Source: Melioribacteraceae bacterium (GTDB lineage Bacteria > Bacteroidota > Ignavibacteria > Ignavibacteriales > Melioribacteraceae). From it: a DNA stretch of 64,000 bases. Of this stretch, positions 27,279 through 35,167 are shown piece by piece. The notes under the pieces are model-generated. The model was not told the origin of the DNA. It worked only from the letters and a program-made list of their open reading frames with translations, and made no database searches. Location: positions 186,001 through 250,000 of the forward strand of contig JAIPBD010000002.1 in NCBI GenBank assembly GCA_021739765.1. Reading direction: 5' to 3'. Position numbers and translations under genes: made by a program. Numbering within the stretch: position 1 is the first letter of the stretch; every line of letters starts with the position of its first letter.

Positions 27279-28226
27279 ATGAAACTTAAGTTATTACTTT
27301 TATTGCTGTTGCTTGCTTTGTACACAATCAATGGACAACCGAAGAAATTTATGTCCGTTACATTTGACGACCTCCCATTGCAGCAAGCCGGAAAATTTAG
27401 TTCCGAACAAATTTACGAAATCAACAGTCGTTTAATTTCCCACATAGCCAAATATGAAATCCCGGCGGTTGGATTTGTAAATGAAGGTAAAATATTTATG
27501 GTGGGAAATAGAGATGAACTCAAAATTGATGTTTTAAAAATGTGGTTGGATTCCGGCCTCGAACTTGGAAATCATACCTATTCGCACGCCGATGTAAATC
27601 GTGTTCCTTTCAATGAATACCGGCGGGAAATATTAAAGGGTGAAATTATCACTCGACCGTTAGCCGAAAAAAGAGGTTTGAAATACGAATATTTTCGTCA
27701 TCCGTATTTAAGGGCCGGTGCGACGCAAGAGTTGAAAGATTCGCTTAATAATTTTTTATCGGCACAAAATTATAAAATCGCGCCGGTTACAATCGATAAT
27801 TCTGAATGGATATTTAATGCCGCTTACACTAAAGCGTTTTTTGAATCGGATTCAATATTGATGTCCAAAATTGGGAAAGAATATGTTGATTATATGATCA
27901 AAAAAATTGGCTATTATGAAGATCAATCAAGTAAATTTTTCGGGCGAGAGATCAAACATATTCTGCTCGTCCACGCCAATTTGCTCAACTCGGATTATTT
28001 TGACGAATTGGCATCCGCAATACTGGATGTCGGATATCAATTTACGACACTTGACGAAACTTTGACTGATCCGGTTTATAATTCAAAAGATGGATACATC
28101 GGGAAATACGGTCCGTCCTGGATTCATCGTTGGGCACTCGCTATGGGATTTGAAGGAAAAGACTTTAGCGGTGAGCCGAGAACTCCTAAATACATAAAGG
28201 AATATGCGGGAATCGAATACGAATAA
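27279..28226 (+). CDS. Exported polysaccharide deacetylase (NodB-type)
   Basis: A 315-aa protein with a long leucine-rich signal peptide (residues 1-19). The NodB domain has motif 1 TFDD (Asp30/Asp31) and motif 2 with metal ligands His99 and His103 in GNHTYSH. Motif 3 is FRHPYLRAG. Family members remove N- or O-acetyl groups from chitin, peptidoglycan or xylan; the substrate is unknown here. AAGGA precedes the ATG. It is the third gene of the YHYH cluster and converges on the TonB receptor gene with only 15 bases between. Confidence 0.88.
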   Translation: MKLKLLLLLLLLALYTINGQPKKFMSVTFDDLPLQQAGKFSSEQIYEINSRLISHIAKYEIPAVGFVNEGKIFMVGNRDELKIDVLKMWLDSGLELGNHTYSHADVNRVPFNEYRREILKGEIITRPLAEKRGLKYEYFRHPYLRAGATQELKDSLNNFLSAQNYKIAPVTIDNSEWIFNAAYTKAFFESDSILMSKIGKEYVDYMIKKIGYYEDQSSKFFGREIKHILLVHANLLNSDYFDELASAILDVGYQFTTLDETLTDPVYNSKDGYIGKYGPSWIHRWALAMGFEGKDFSGEPRTPKYIKEYAGIEYE

Positions 28227-28241
28227 TTTTACCGGACAAAA

Positions 28242-30455
28242 TCAAATTGAAATACTTGTACCGATAACTATCGTTCGCCTTCCGAAATAACTTAGCACTT
28301 TTTCCTTTTGTTTATAATCAGTGGAATATGTGTAGCCGAATAAATTGTTAATATTCAATATATTGAGACCTTCGAGATAAAACACGGCGAAGTATTTTCC
28401 GAATAATTGATTCAAGTGAGTAACTCTCAAATCGACTCTTTTATAATCGGGATATCTTTCAGAGTTATTTGCGCCGTAAAGCGGCTCATAAATTTTCCGA
28501 TCGGCTAAATATTCACTGCTTTCTATTGGTGTAAAAGGTCTTCCGGAGGAATATTTCACATTTAAACCAATCTGCCACATCGCGTTAATATTATATTTTA
28601 GAATCATTGATAAATTATGTGTTATATCAAAACCACTGCTTGTAAGTTTATCAAAATCCATCCACTTCCTTTTTGTGTTGATATAACCGTATGATAACCA
28701 TCCATCCAAGTTAAATGGCAAATCGCCTTTTAACACAAAGTCTAATCCTCGTGCATATCCGAAACCGTCATTATTATAATTTATATTTTCATCTTCTAAA
28801 GGTAAATCGGTATAATCTTTTTGAAATAATTCTAACCGGATCGAATTATTTTTATTCCCGCGATATTCATACGAAAACACAAAATGTTCGGCTTTCATCG
28901 AGTTGAGATCAGGATTTCCATCCGTCGGTACAAAAAGTCTGGTATCTGGTAATTGGTGAAAAATTCCCCACGCAAACCTAAAGTTAGATTTAGCACTTAA
29001 TTTATAAACGAGTCCAAATCTTGGATCGAAAGAAGTCAGATTCAATTGGGGGAAATGGTCAGATCGAACTCCGGCAATCGCGTGAAGTTTTTTAATTCCT
29101 ACAATATTGTTAAACGTCAGTTCACCATAAACTCCGATTCTCTGACCAATAATCTCCGCATCCAAAACTACTTTTTCTGCGTCCGGGCGAATATCAAATT
29201 CGGATTCGGGGATGGCACCAACATAGTGCTGATTGCGCATTTCCCCTTCAATCCCATAATCCATCTTCAGCTGTTTTGAAAATGTAGTTTCCAGATCCAT
29301 TCGAAGTTTATACGTTCCATCAGTTTGATCAAGATCTAAAACTCCCAATCGCCATAAATTTTCAAATTGGCTGAATGAAACACTCGATTTTATAAATGTG
29401 TTTTCAAATAAAACATCATTAAGTTGAAAATTATAAAAATTAGTATTTGAATTACCGTTAAATGCACCCGAATATTCCGCCCTCCGGATTTTTACGCCTT
29501 GAGCATCGGCAGCAAAAATTCCGGTAAACTTCATACGCCCCGTTTCCGAGTATTTGTAACTGATCAGCGCTGTAATATTATTTGAAGACGGAGTGGTGGT
29601 GAACTCATCCAATTCTCCGTTCAGCCACATAATCGGTTTGGTGAAACTCTGCATTCCAAAAATCCGCATCCCGAACTTGTTATCAACAATTGGAATTTCG
29701 GCATTAAGCTGCAGAGCAGCCATCGAGATCCCCAAATCGAACCTTTGATTTATGGGCTCATTCTTTGTTGAAATATCCAGAACTCCGGAAAGAACATTGC
29801 CATATTTTGTTGAAAATCCGCCACTGGAAAAATACATAGCATCAACCGCGGCGGTATTTAGATTTGAAAACAAACCTCCGTAAGATGATTCATAAGTGTA
29901 AGGATGATAAATGGATGCTTGATCGATTATTGTAACAGTTTCAATCGGATCCCCGCCCCGAACGTAAAGTTCGGCGCTTTCAGAAACATTTGTCAGTCCG
30001 GGCATCGTCTTTAAAGATTGATAAATATCGGCGGCGCCCCCGGGAGTCATCATCACCTCCATTGAACTGATAATAATTCCTTTTTCCTTCTCGGAACTAA
30101 ACGAACTTCCCATCACAACGGCTTCTTCCAATTCAATCGTGTCCGGTGCCAGACCAAATTCAACATTGATTTCTTTATTTCCGGGCTTAACCTCAAATAC
30201 TTTCTTTTCCGATTTGTATCCCACCATACTTGCGATAATTGTGATTGTTGTATCAGAATCGGTTGAAAATGTAAAACTGCCATCCTCATCCGACATCGCT
30301 CCATCCAAAGTATTTTCCACATAAACATTAACATATGGAAGCGGAATGCCTGAGCTTTCTACTACATTCCCTTTAACGATTATTTTGGTCTGTGCGTAAT
30401 TAATACTCGCGAAAAACAGACAGAGCAGTAAAAAACTTTTAAAATTCGTTTTCAT
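28242..30455 (-). CDS. TonB-dependent outer-membrane receptor
   Basis: A 737-aa outer-membrane transporter. A signal peptide ends near residue 21. A carboxypeptidase-regulatory-like domain follows (KGNVVESSGIPLPYVNVYV...), then a plug domain (MKTMPGLT-like SLKTMPGLTNVSES, with ELYVRGGDP near 165) and a 22-strand barrel that ends in TIVIGTSISI. No SusD partner follows. It is the last gene of a five-gene minus-strand operon and directly abuts the DUF2141 gene (start at 30455, DUF2141 stop at 30456). Ligand unknown; iron chelate or peptide uptake is possible. Confidence 0.92.
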   Translation of the reverse strand: MKTNFKSFLLLCLFFASINYAQTKIIVKGNVVESSGIPLPYVNVYVENTLDGAMSDEDGSFTFSTDSDTTITIIASMVGYKSEKKVFEVKPGNKEINVEFGLAPDTIELEEAVVMGSSFSSEKEKGIIISSMEVMMTPGGAADIYQSLKTMPGLTNVSESAELYVRGGDPIETVTIIDQASIYHPYTYESSYGGLFSNLNTAAVDAMYFSSGGFSTKYGNVLSGVLDISTKNEPINQRFDLGISMAALQLNAEIPIVDNKFGMRIFGMQSFTKPIMWLNGELDEFTTTPSSNNITALISYKYSETGRMKFTGIFAADAQGVKIRRAEYSGAFNGNSNTNFYNFQLNDVLFENTFIKSSVSFSQFENLWRLGVLDLDQTDGTYKLRMDLETTFSKQLKMDYGIEGEMRNQHYVGAIPESEFDIRPDAEKVVLDAEIIGQRIGVYGELTFNNIVGIKKLHAIAGVRSDHFPQLNLTSFDPRFGLVYKLSAKSNFRFAWGIFHQLPDTRLFVPTDGNPDLNSMKAEHFVFSYEYRGNKNNSIRLELFQKDYTDLPLEDENINYNNDGFGYARGLDFVLKGDLPFNLDGWLSYGYINTKRKWMDFDKLTSSGFDITHNLSMILKYNINAMWQIGLNVKYSSGRPFTPIESSEYLADRKIYEPLYGANNSERYPDYKRVDLRVTHLNQLFGKYFAVFYLEGLNILNINNLFGYTYSTDYKQKEKVLSYFGRRTIVIGTSISI

Positions 30456-30890
30456 CTATTGCAACTCGATTTTTTCAATTTGATTATGTGATTTGAACTT
30501 AAACGCGGCCTGTTCAAAACTGGGCGGACCAAAAGTTGCCGGAGCGTTGTTCGAAAAACCATAATCCTCGGAAGGAATTCCGAAGAAATTTGTGTCCAAT
30601 TCTCTATTTTCATTTACATCGTGGTAACATTTAATCGCGTATTCGCCAAATGCCAGCGAATCGAGATTTATTTCGACAGTTCCATTTTCGATATCCGCGT
30701 AAAACGCTCGTTCAGGTTCGCTGTTCTCTTCATAACTTTTTTTAGTGTTATCAAGTCGAAGTGACAACTTTCCTGTGTTCTGCTCAAATCCGGTTACAAT
30801 GATTTTTAATGTTCCGAATTTTTTCGAATTTTCCTTTTGAGCAAATATTGAAGTCGCAAGCACCAATAAAAATATTAGACCAAGTTTCAT
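30456..30890 (-). CDS. DUF2141 exported protein
   Basis: A 144-aa protein with a signal peptide (LIFLLVLATSIFA). The body matches the DUF2141 pattern: TLKIIVTGFEQNTGKLSLRL at the start, an AFGEYAIKCYHDVNENRELD block, and a C-terminal FGIPSEDYGFSNNA. The YHDxNxNxxLD element looks like a calcium-type loop. Such genes are commonly found next to TonB receptors in Bacteroidota, as here. It overlaps the upstream TPR gene by 4 bases (ATGA). Confidence 0.85.
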   Translation of the reverse strand: MKLGLIFLLVLATSIFAQKENSKKFGTLKIIVTGFEQNTGKLSLRLDNTKKSYEENSEPERAFYADIENGTVEINLDSLAFGEYAIKCYHDVNENRELDTNFFGIPSEDYGFSNNAPATFGPPSFEQAAFKFKSHNQIEKIELQ

Positions 30891-31669
30891 TTCTCTACTC
30901 CTTTTAATTTAGATTGAACAGTAGGCAATAATTGATATTTAACCCATCCGAATTCCGGCTCGGCATTAAGCGCGTCTAAAAATGCCAGTTCGGCAGATTC
31001 CAGATCACCATTTTTCATATTTGCTATTCCGATCCAGGCTAAGGTTTCCGCATATCCCCAATTCACATTACTTGCGGAGTCTTGTGCGTCGAACTTTTCT
31101 AGCGCTTTTTCATATTCAGACAGAGCCGCCGCCGCACTTCCACCAAAAGCCGGCGGAGTATTTAACAACATTGTTCCACGAATTAAGTTTACACGCGGAT
31201 TTGCGGGATTAAGTACTTCTGCTTCTCCGAGCAGTGTATGAATTTTCATTGAAATGGAAGCGGCTTCACTAAGATCCTTAGCGAGAATCATCATATAGTT
31301 TGCTGCGAGCACAGTTTTGGCTTCGGCGGCGAAGTCTACATTTTCCGAAGATAAATTTGCCGCCTCTTCTGCAACCGGGTAATATAAGTCAAACATGGTA
31401 TCATTTTGTTTAACCATCGCAATGCTCACAATCCGATAATTGGAATAGGCTTTATAATATCCGGCAGCAGCATTCTCTTTTTCCTTTGCTAAAATTCTAT
31501 CGCATAGAGCAGATAGTTCCATAAATATTTTCTCATCATTCTGGAAGTATCCTTCTCTTGCCATCGACTTCAGTCTTTCTGTTATTTCATTCCCGCCATT
31601 CGAATTAAACGCGAAAATTGGTTGGAAGGCTAAAAACATAATTAAAAATAAGTGTGCTGATTTTTTCAT
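30887..31669 (-). CDS. Exported tetratricopeptide-repeat protein
   Basis: A 260-aa protein. The ATG at 31669 is chosen because it opens a clean signal peptide (MKKSAHLFLIMFLAFQPIFA); a 17-codon upstream extension is open but unlikely. The mature part has TPR-like helix pairs, the clearest being NWGYAETLAWIGIANMKNGD and SAELAFLDALNAEPEFGW at the C-terminus, with a long AANYMMILAKDLSEAAS middle. It probably acts as a periplasmic scaffold for the TonB receptor system downstream. Confidence 0.8.
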   Translation of the reverse strand: MKKSAHLFLIMFLAFQPIFAFNSNGGNEITERLKSMAREGYFQNDEKIFMELSALCDRILAKEKENAAAGYYKAYSNYRIVSIAMVKQNDTMFDLYYPVAEEAANLSSENVDFAAEAKTVLAANYMMILAKDLSEAASISMKIHTLLGEAEVLNPANPRVNLIRGTMLLNTPPAFGGSAAAALSEYEKALEKFDAQDSASNVNWGYAETLAWIGIANMKNGDLESAELAFLDALNAEPEFGWVKYQLLPTVQSKLKGVEK

Positions 31670-31727
31670 TGATTTCCCATTTGTTGTTAAAGTACTTTGT
31701 TTATTAAAGCGATATGCCAAAAAATTT

Positions 31728-32027
31728 TTACTTTTTTAACATGTTTTCAAGATGTTCGATATATTTTTCAAATGCGTTGATCCCCATCTTTGTGATTTTA
31801 TAAGTAGAAACCGGCTTCCTTCCGGCAAATTCCTTTTTTACGGATACATACTCTGCTTCTTCCAATTTTCGCAAATGAACAGACAAATTACCGTCAGTTG
31901 CATTCACCTTTTCCTTTAGAAAAGTAAATTCCGCATCCTCAACTCCAACGAGCAGTGACATTATCGCGAGTCTTATTCTGCTGTGAATAATATCATCCAA
32001 TTGTTGGTAATCAAAATCCTTTGCCAT
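31728..32027 (-). CDS. Winged-helix transcriptional regulator, 99 aa
   Basis: A compact winged HTH protein: helix 1 IIHSRIRLAIMSLLVGVEDAEF, recognition part DGNLSVHLRKLEEAEYVSV, and the wing FAGRKPVSTYKITKMG. This is the HTH_27 type (PF13601), in which a single-domain regulator controls a neighbouring membrane or transport gene. It abuts the stop of the upstream membrane-protein gene exactly (32027/32028), so the two are coupled. The likely target is the operon it lies in. Confidence 0.86.
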   Translation of the reverse strand: MAKDFDYQQLDDIIHSRIRLAIMSLLVGVEDAEFTFLKEKVNATDGNLSVHLRKLEEAEYVSVKKEFAGRKPVSTYKITKMGINAFEKYIEHLENMLKK

Positions 32028-32621
32028 CTAAATTTTCTCTTTTTTGTATCTTTTATACAAAACAATGCCGGGTACAACCTGTAAAAAAAGCATCATTGCC
32101 GACATTAAAATCAAAACGTACAAACCGGGATAAATAAACATAATAAGTGCGCCAATCCACCATAAGGTTGAGAGTAACAGTCCTTCTTTATAGTTGAAAA
32201 TCTGTGCCGTCACAAAAAATCCGACTCCAAGCACACAGCTTAAAACCGCCGATACGAAAACTCCATCTATTGCTCCGGTGAATGTACCCGCAATTCCTAG
32301 AATTGTAAGTGCAATTCCAACTGAGAGCCACAAACTGCCGAGAATTTTTCCCGAGAAAGTACTAACTCTTTTTTTCTTTTTATGAATATTCCATTCAACA
32401 AGATTATAGCTCCAGCCACCTGAAATGAGAATAATCCAAACATAATCATTCCTAAGTATACCATTCGATACAACATCAATGTAAGTGTAAATGAGTCCGG
32501 CAATTATTATAATTCCCCAAACGATGAATCCAATTCCGTTATCCAATACAATGTTTTTGCTATCTGAAATCGCTCTTTTAATAAAATCGAGCTGTTCTTT
32601 CGCACTGTTATTTTCATCCAT
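32028..32621 (-). CDS. Integral membrane protein of unknown function
   Basis: A 197-aa protein with about five hydrophobic helices (for example GIGFIVWGIIIIAGLIYTYI, ALTILGIAGTFTGAIDGVFV, WWIGALIMFIYPGLYVLILM). The start MDENNSAKEQLDF has a GGAGG site; a longer in-frame start 8 codons upstream has none. It is the first gene of the operon and is followed without a gap by the winged-helix gene. Pairs of this kind often form a small sensor-regulator unit; the signal is unknown. Confidence 0.75.
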   Translation of the reverse strand: MDENNSAKEQLDFIKRAISDSKNIVLDNGIGFIVWGIIIIAGLIYTYIDVVSNGILRNDYVWIILISGGWSYNLVEWNIHKKKKRVSTFSGKILGSLWLSVGIALTILGIAGTFTGAIDGVFVSAVLSCVLGVGFFVTAQIFNYKEGLLLSTLWWIGALIMFIYPGLYVLILMSAMMLFLQVVPGIVLYKRYKKEKI

Positions 32622-32905
32622 AATATATTTTCCTCCGCAAAGCACTTTGTTTTATAAAGTAATTTAATACTTATGACGTTAATCTCCAAGAAATGTTTCA
32701 AAATTTCTAAAAGATAGTATTGATGCTGATTATTTCATTTTATGAGGAATCTAAATCATATATTATTGCCAATATCTGGTAAAATTCTTAATATGTATGC
32801 TAAGAATCGAAAGCAAGACAAATTACTATAAGTGAATTTATATATTAAATTTTTGCAAATAGATTAGAATTTTAAATCAGCCGAATATAAATAAAGGGAG
32901 TAGTC

Positions 32906-33532
32906 ATGAAAAAATTATTATTCATAATGATATTATTAATCGGAGTGATCCCGTTGTACTCACAGGATGCAGTTCCGTCTGCTGAATCGGGAGACGAAGT
33001 GATAAAAAGTTATAATGGAGTTGTGGAAACTGACTACTTTAAAACCAAATTCCCTTCTAAATTTATTAAAAAAACAGTTGAGAGCGAATCATCAGATAAG
33101 TTTTCGATTAACGCTCAACATTATTTTGTGAAGGATGAGAATAATCCCGAACTACAAAATGGTGTTAAGTTATACACAATTTCAGCGAAGGACGAAAACA
33201 CAAAAATTACCGACCTGGAACAAAACATTATCGACGAATACTGCCAGTACACGGAGCGAAATTTAATCAATGCGGCATTATTCATTTCCGGATTGGCAGA
33301 CGTGCTTATGGACGAGTCAGTTTTTCTGGGAGAAGAAGTTTACAATGAGAACACCCTTAATATGAGATACACAAAGAAAGTTGGTGAAGTTACATTTAAG
33401 ACGAAAGTATTCGGTTATGTAAAACAAAAGGGGAAAGATATTATCTACTTTATTGTTTACAGCACAAATCTCAATGAAACTCCGGAATCAACCGCAAATA
33501 GTTTTATTAACGCATTTCAAGTAAAAATCTAA
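32906..33532 (+). CDS. Secreted protein of unknown function, 208 aa
   Basis: No family recognised. A clear signal peptide (KKLLFIMILLIGVIPLYSQ, cut near residue 20) is followed by a soluble acidic domain. The sequence TDYFKTKFPSKF near 40 resembles the opening of exported proteins that carry a single alpha/beta domain. The gene has a GGGAG ribosome site and an intergenic leader of about 260 bases with no readable gene. It ends at a bidirectional hairpin shared with the SDR gene. Confidence 0.75.
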   Translation: MKKLLFIMILLIGVIPLYSQDAVPSAESGDEVIKSYNGVVETDYFKTKFPSKFIKKTVESESSDKFSINAQHYFVKDENNPELQNGVKLYTISAKDENTKITDLEQNIIDEYCQYTERNLINAALFISGLADVLMDESVFLGEEVYNENTLNMRYTKKVGEVTFKTKVFGYVKQKGKDIIYFIVYSTNLNETPESTANSFINAFQVKI

Positions 33533-33539
33533 TTTAAAG

Positions 33540-33601
33540 GGGCTGTCTCAAATTTTGTCATCCGGATCTAATCCGGCAAGTCAATTTTGAGGCAGCCTTT
33601 T
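33540..33601. terminator. Convergent two-part hairpin, probable bidirectional terminator
   Basis: GGCTGTCTCAAA (33541-33552) pairs with TTTGAGGCAGCC (33587-33597 region), with one G-U type mismatch. A second small hairpin CCGGAT/ATCCGG lies in the loop. T-runs follow in both directions. It separates the secreted unknown from the converging SDR gene. The stem resembles the one at 4497-4575. Confidence 0.75.
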
Positions 33602-33602
33602 C

Positions 33603-34385
33603 TCACATTTTATCAGGATCACGATAGTTTACAAATGCACTTGCTTGTGCAATCGGTGTCATTACAATTTGCCCGATATTAGTATTTTCCTTTCTTGTTG
33701 CGCAGAAAAGTACGGCGTCAGCGATGTCATCCGCATATAACGGTTCAATTCCCTCGTAGACTTTTTTGGATCGGTTAATATCTCCCGCAAAACGAATATT
33801 ACTAAAATTAGTTTCAACCATTCCCGGATCGACGGTACTTACTCTAATATTTTTATCAATCAATTCCATTTTAAATGTCTTTGTGATCGCATCTACCGCA
33901 TGTTTCGTTGCACAATAAACACCACCGCCGGGATACGCTTCATGACCGGCAATTGAACCAATATTAATTATATGTCCACTTTTCTTTTCCACCATCTGCG
34001 GAACAATTTGGCGTGAGACATACAGAAGTCCTTTTACATTTGTATCAATCATTTCATCCCAACCATCTGGATCGTCCTCGTGCAGTTTATTAAATCCGCG
34101 AGCCAAACCGGCGTTATTTATAAGAATATCGACCGATTGCCATTCCTTTGGTAAGTTTTTGATTTTGGAAGTTACATCCGAATTTGATCTGACATCCATC
34201 GACATAGAATAAACAGAAACCCCGAATTTGATTCGGATATCCTCAGCAACTTGCTCAATTTTAGCTGCTGTGCGAGATGAGATAATTAGATTCGAGCCTT
34301 CTTCAGCAAAATAGAATGCGCAGGCCTTTCCAATTCCAGAACTTGCACCGGTAATAAATGTAGTTTTACCTTCTAATCTTTTCAT
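33603..34385 (-). CDS. Short-chain dehydrogenase/reductase
   Basis: A 260-aa classical SDR. The cofactor motif is TGASSGIGKA at residues 13-22, the structural NNAG block is DILINNAGLARG, and the catalytic Ser-Tyr-Lys follows as GSIAGHEA, then YCATKH. The SSRTAAKIEQ segment after strand 2 points to NADP. Closest in feel to the YdfG/YwaD type that acts on serine and 3-hydroxy acids, but the substrate cannot be stated. It converges on the secreted unknown. The membrane-protein gene lies 7 bases upstream, so the two are probably cotranscribed. Confidence 0.88.
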   Translation of the reverse strand: MKRLEGKTTFITGASSGIGKACAFYFAEEGSNLIISSRTAAKIEQVAEDIRIKFGVSVYSMSMDVRSNSDVTSKIKNLPKEWQSVDILINNAGLARGFNKLHEDDPDGWDEMIDTNVKGLLYVSRQIVPQMVEKKSGHIINIGSIAGHEAYPGGGVYCATKHAVDAITKTFKMELIDKNIRVSTVDPGMVETNFSNIRFAGDINRSKKVYEGIEPLYADDIADAVLFCATRKENTNIGQIVMTPIAQASAFVNYRDPDKM

Positions 34386-34392
34386 AAAAATC

Positions 34393-34962
34393 CTATTTGT
34401 TATGAGCGTTTATATAAATTTTAAGCTTATATGATAAAATATGGAGGTAGAAGGAAATCATAATGATCCCCCCGAACATAAAAACCATTCTCCAAATATT
34501 TTTTAATCCCATGAGATTGACTATCCGCAGCCAGTCGTTCTCCATCGGTGCATTAAGTAGAACGACAAATGCTCCATAAAACACCGAAATCAATAAGTAT
34601 CCCGATAAAATTAATTGAAATCCAATCGCGTAAAATCTTTGTAGTCCTAAATCGGATCGAATCATAATAAAAGTGCCGAGTCGCAAAAAAATGATACAAA
34701 TAAAAATTGATGCGAAGGAAATAAACATTGCTATAAAAATGTGTAAATCGGGAGGCAGATTAAAAAAAACGTGAAAATTATAATTAGAAAAACCCAGCCT
34801 TACATCCTCCGCTCCGAATATTAGAGCAATCAAATACTGGAACAGTTCGTTTACAAAAAACGCAACAATAAAAGCTGTTATTCCGCCAATTATAAAGGCT
34901 TTTAAGTTTTTTGCGTTTGTTTCTTTTTGATCTGCAATGTTACCGATCGATGTTTTTTTCAT
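34393..34962 (-). CDS. Four-helix membrane protein of unknown function
   Basis: A 189-aa protein with four hydrophobic helices at about 21-42, 72-95, 110-135 and 155-177. The last helix is followed by a basic tail. No motif I recognise; FVNELFQYLIALIFGAE near 40 is the most distinctive stretch. It precedes the SDR gene by 7 bases and could be a small transporter or a membrane tether for it. Confidence 0.6.
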   Translation of the reverse strand: MKKTSIGNIADQKETNAKNLKAFIIGGITAFIVAFFVNELFQYLIALIFGAEDVRLGFSNYNFHVFFNLPPDLHIFIAMFISFASIFICIIFLRLGTFIMIRSDLGLQRFYAIGFQLILSGYLLISVFYGAFVVLLNAPMENDWLRIVNLMGLKNIWRMVFMFGGIIMISFYLHILSYKLKIYINAHNK

Positions 34963-35167
34963 TATTCAAGTTATTATAAAGAGATAATAAAATGAAATCC
35001 CGTTTCCAAAAAAAAATATTTATAAGGAATTATTGAAAAAACCTCTTTATCTTATTGACTACTAATCTCAGTTCTTTCACTCTTTTGCTACGATCACTTG
35101 TTTCGAATAGGTCAATCTCGATCTATTAAAAATATTTCCCCTAAACAAATAAGGATAACAACAGAAA

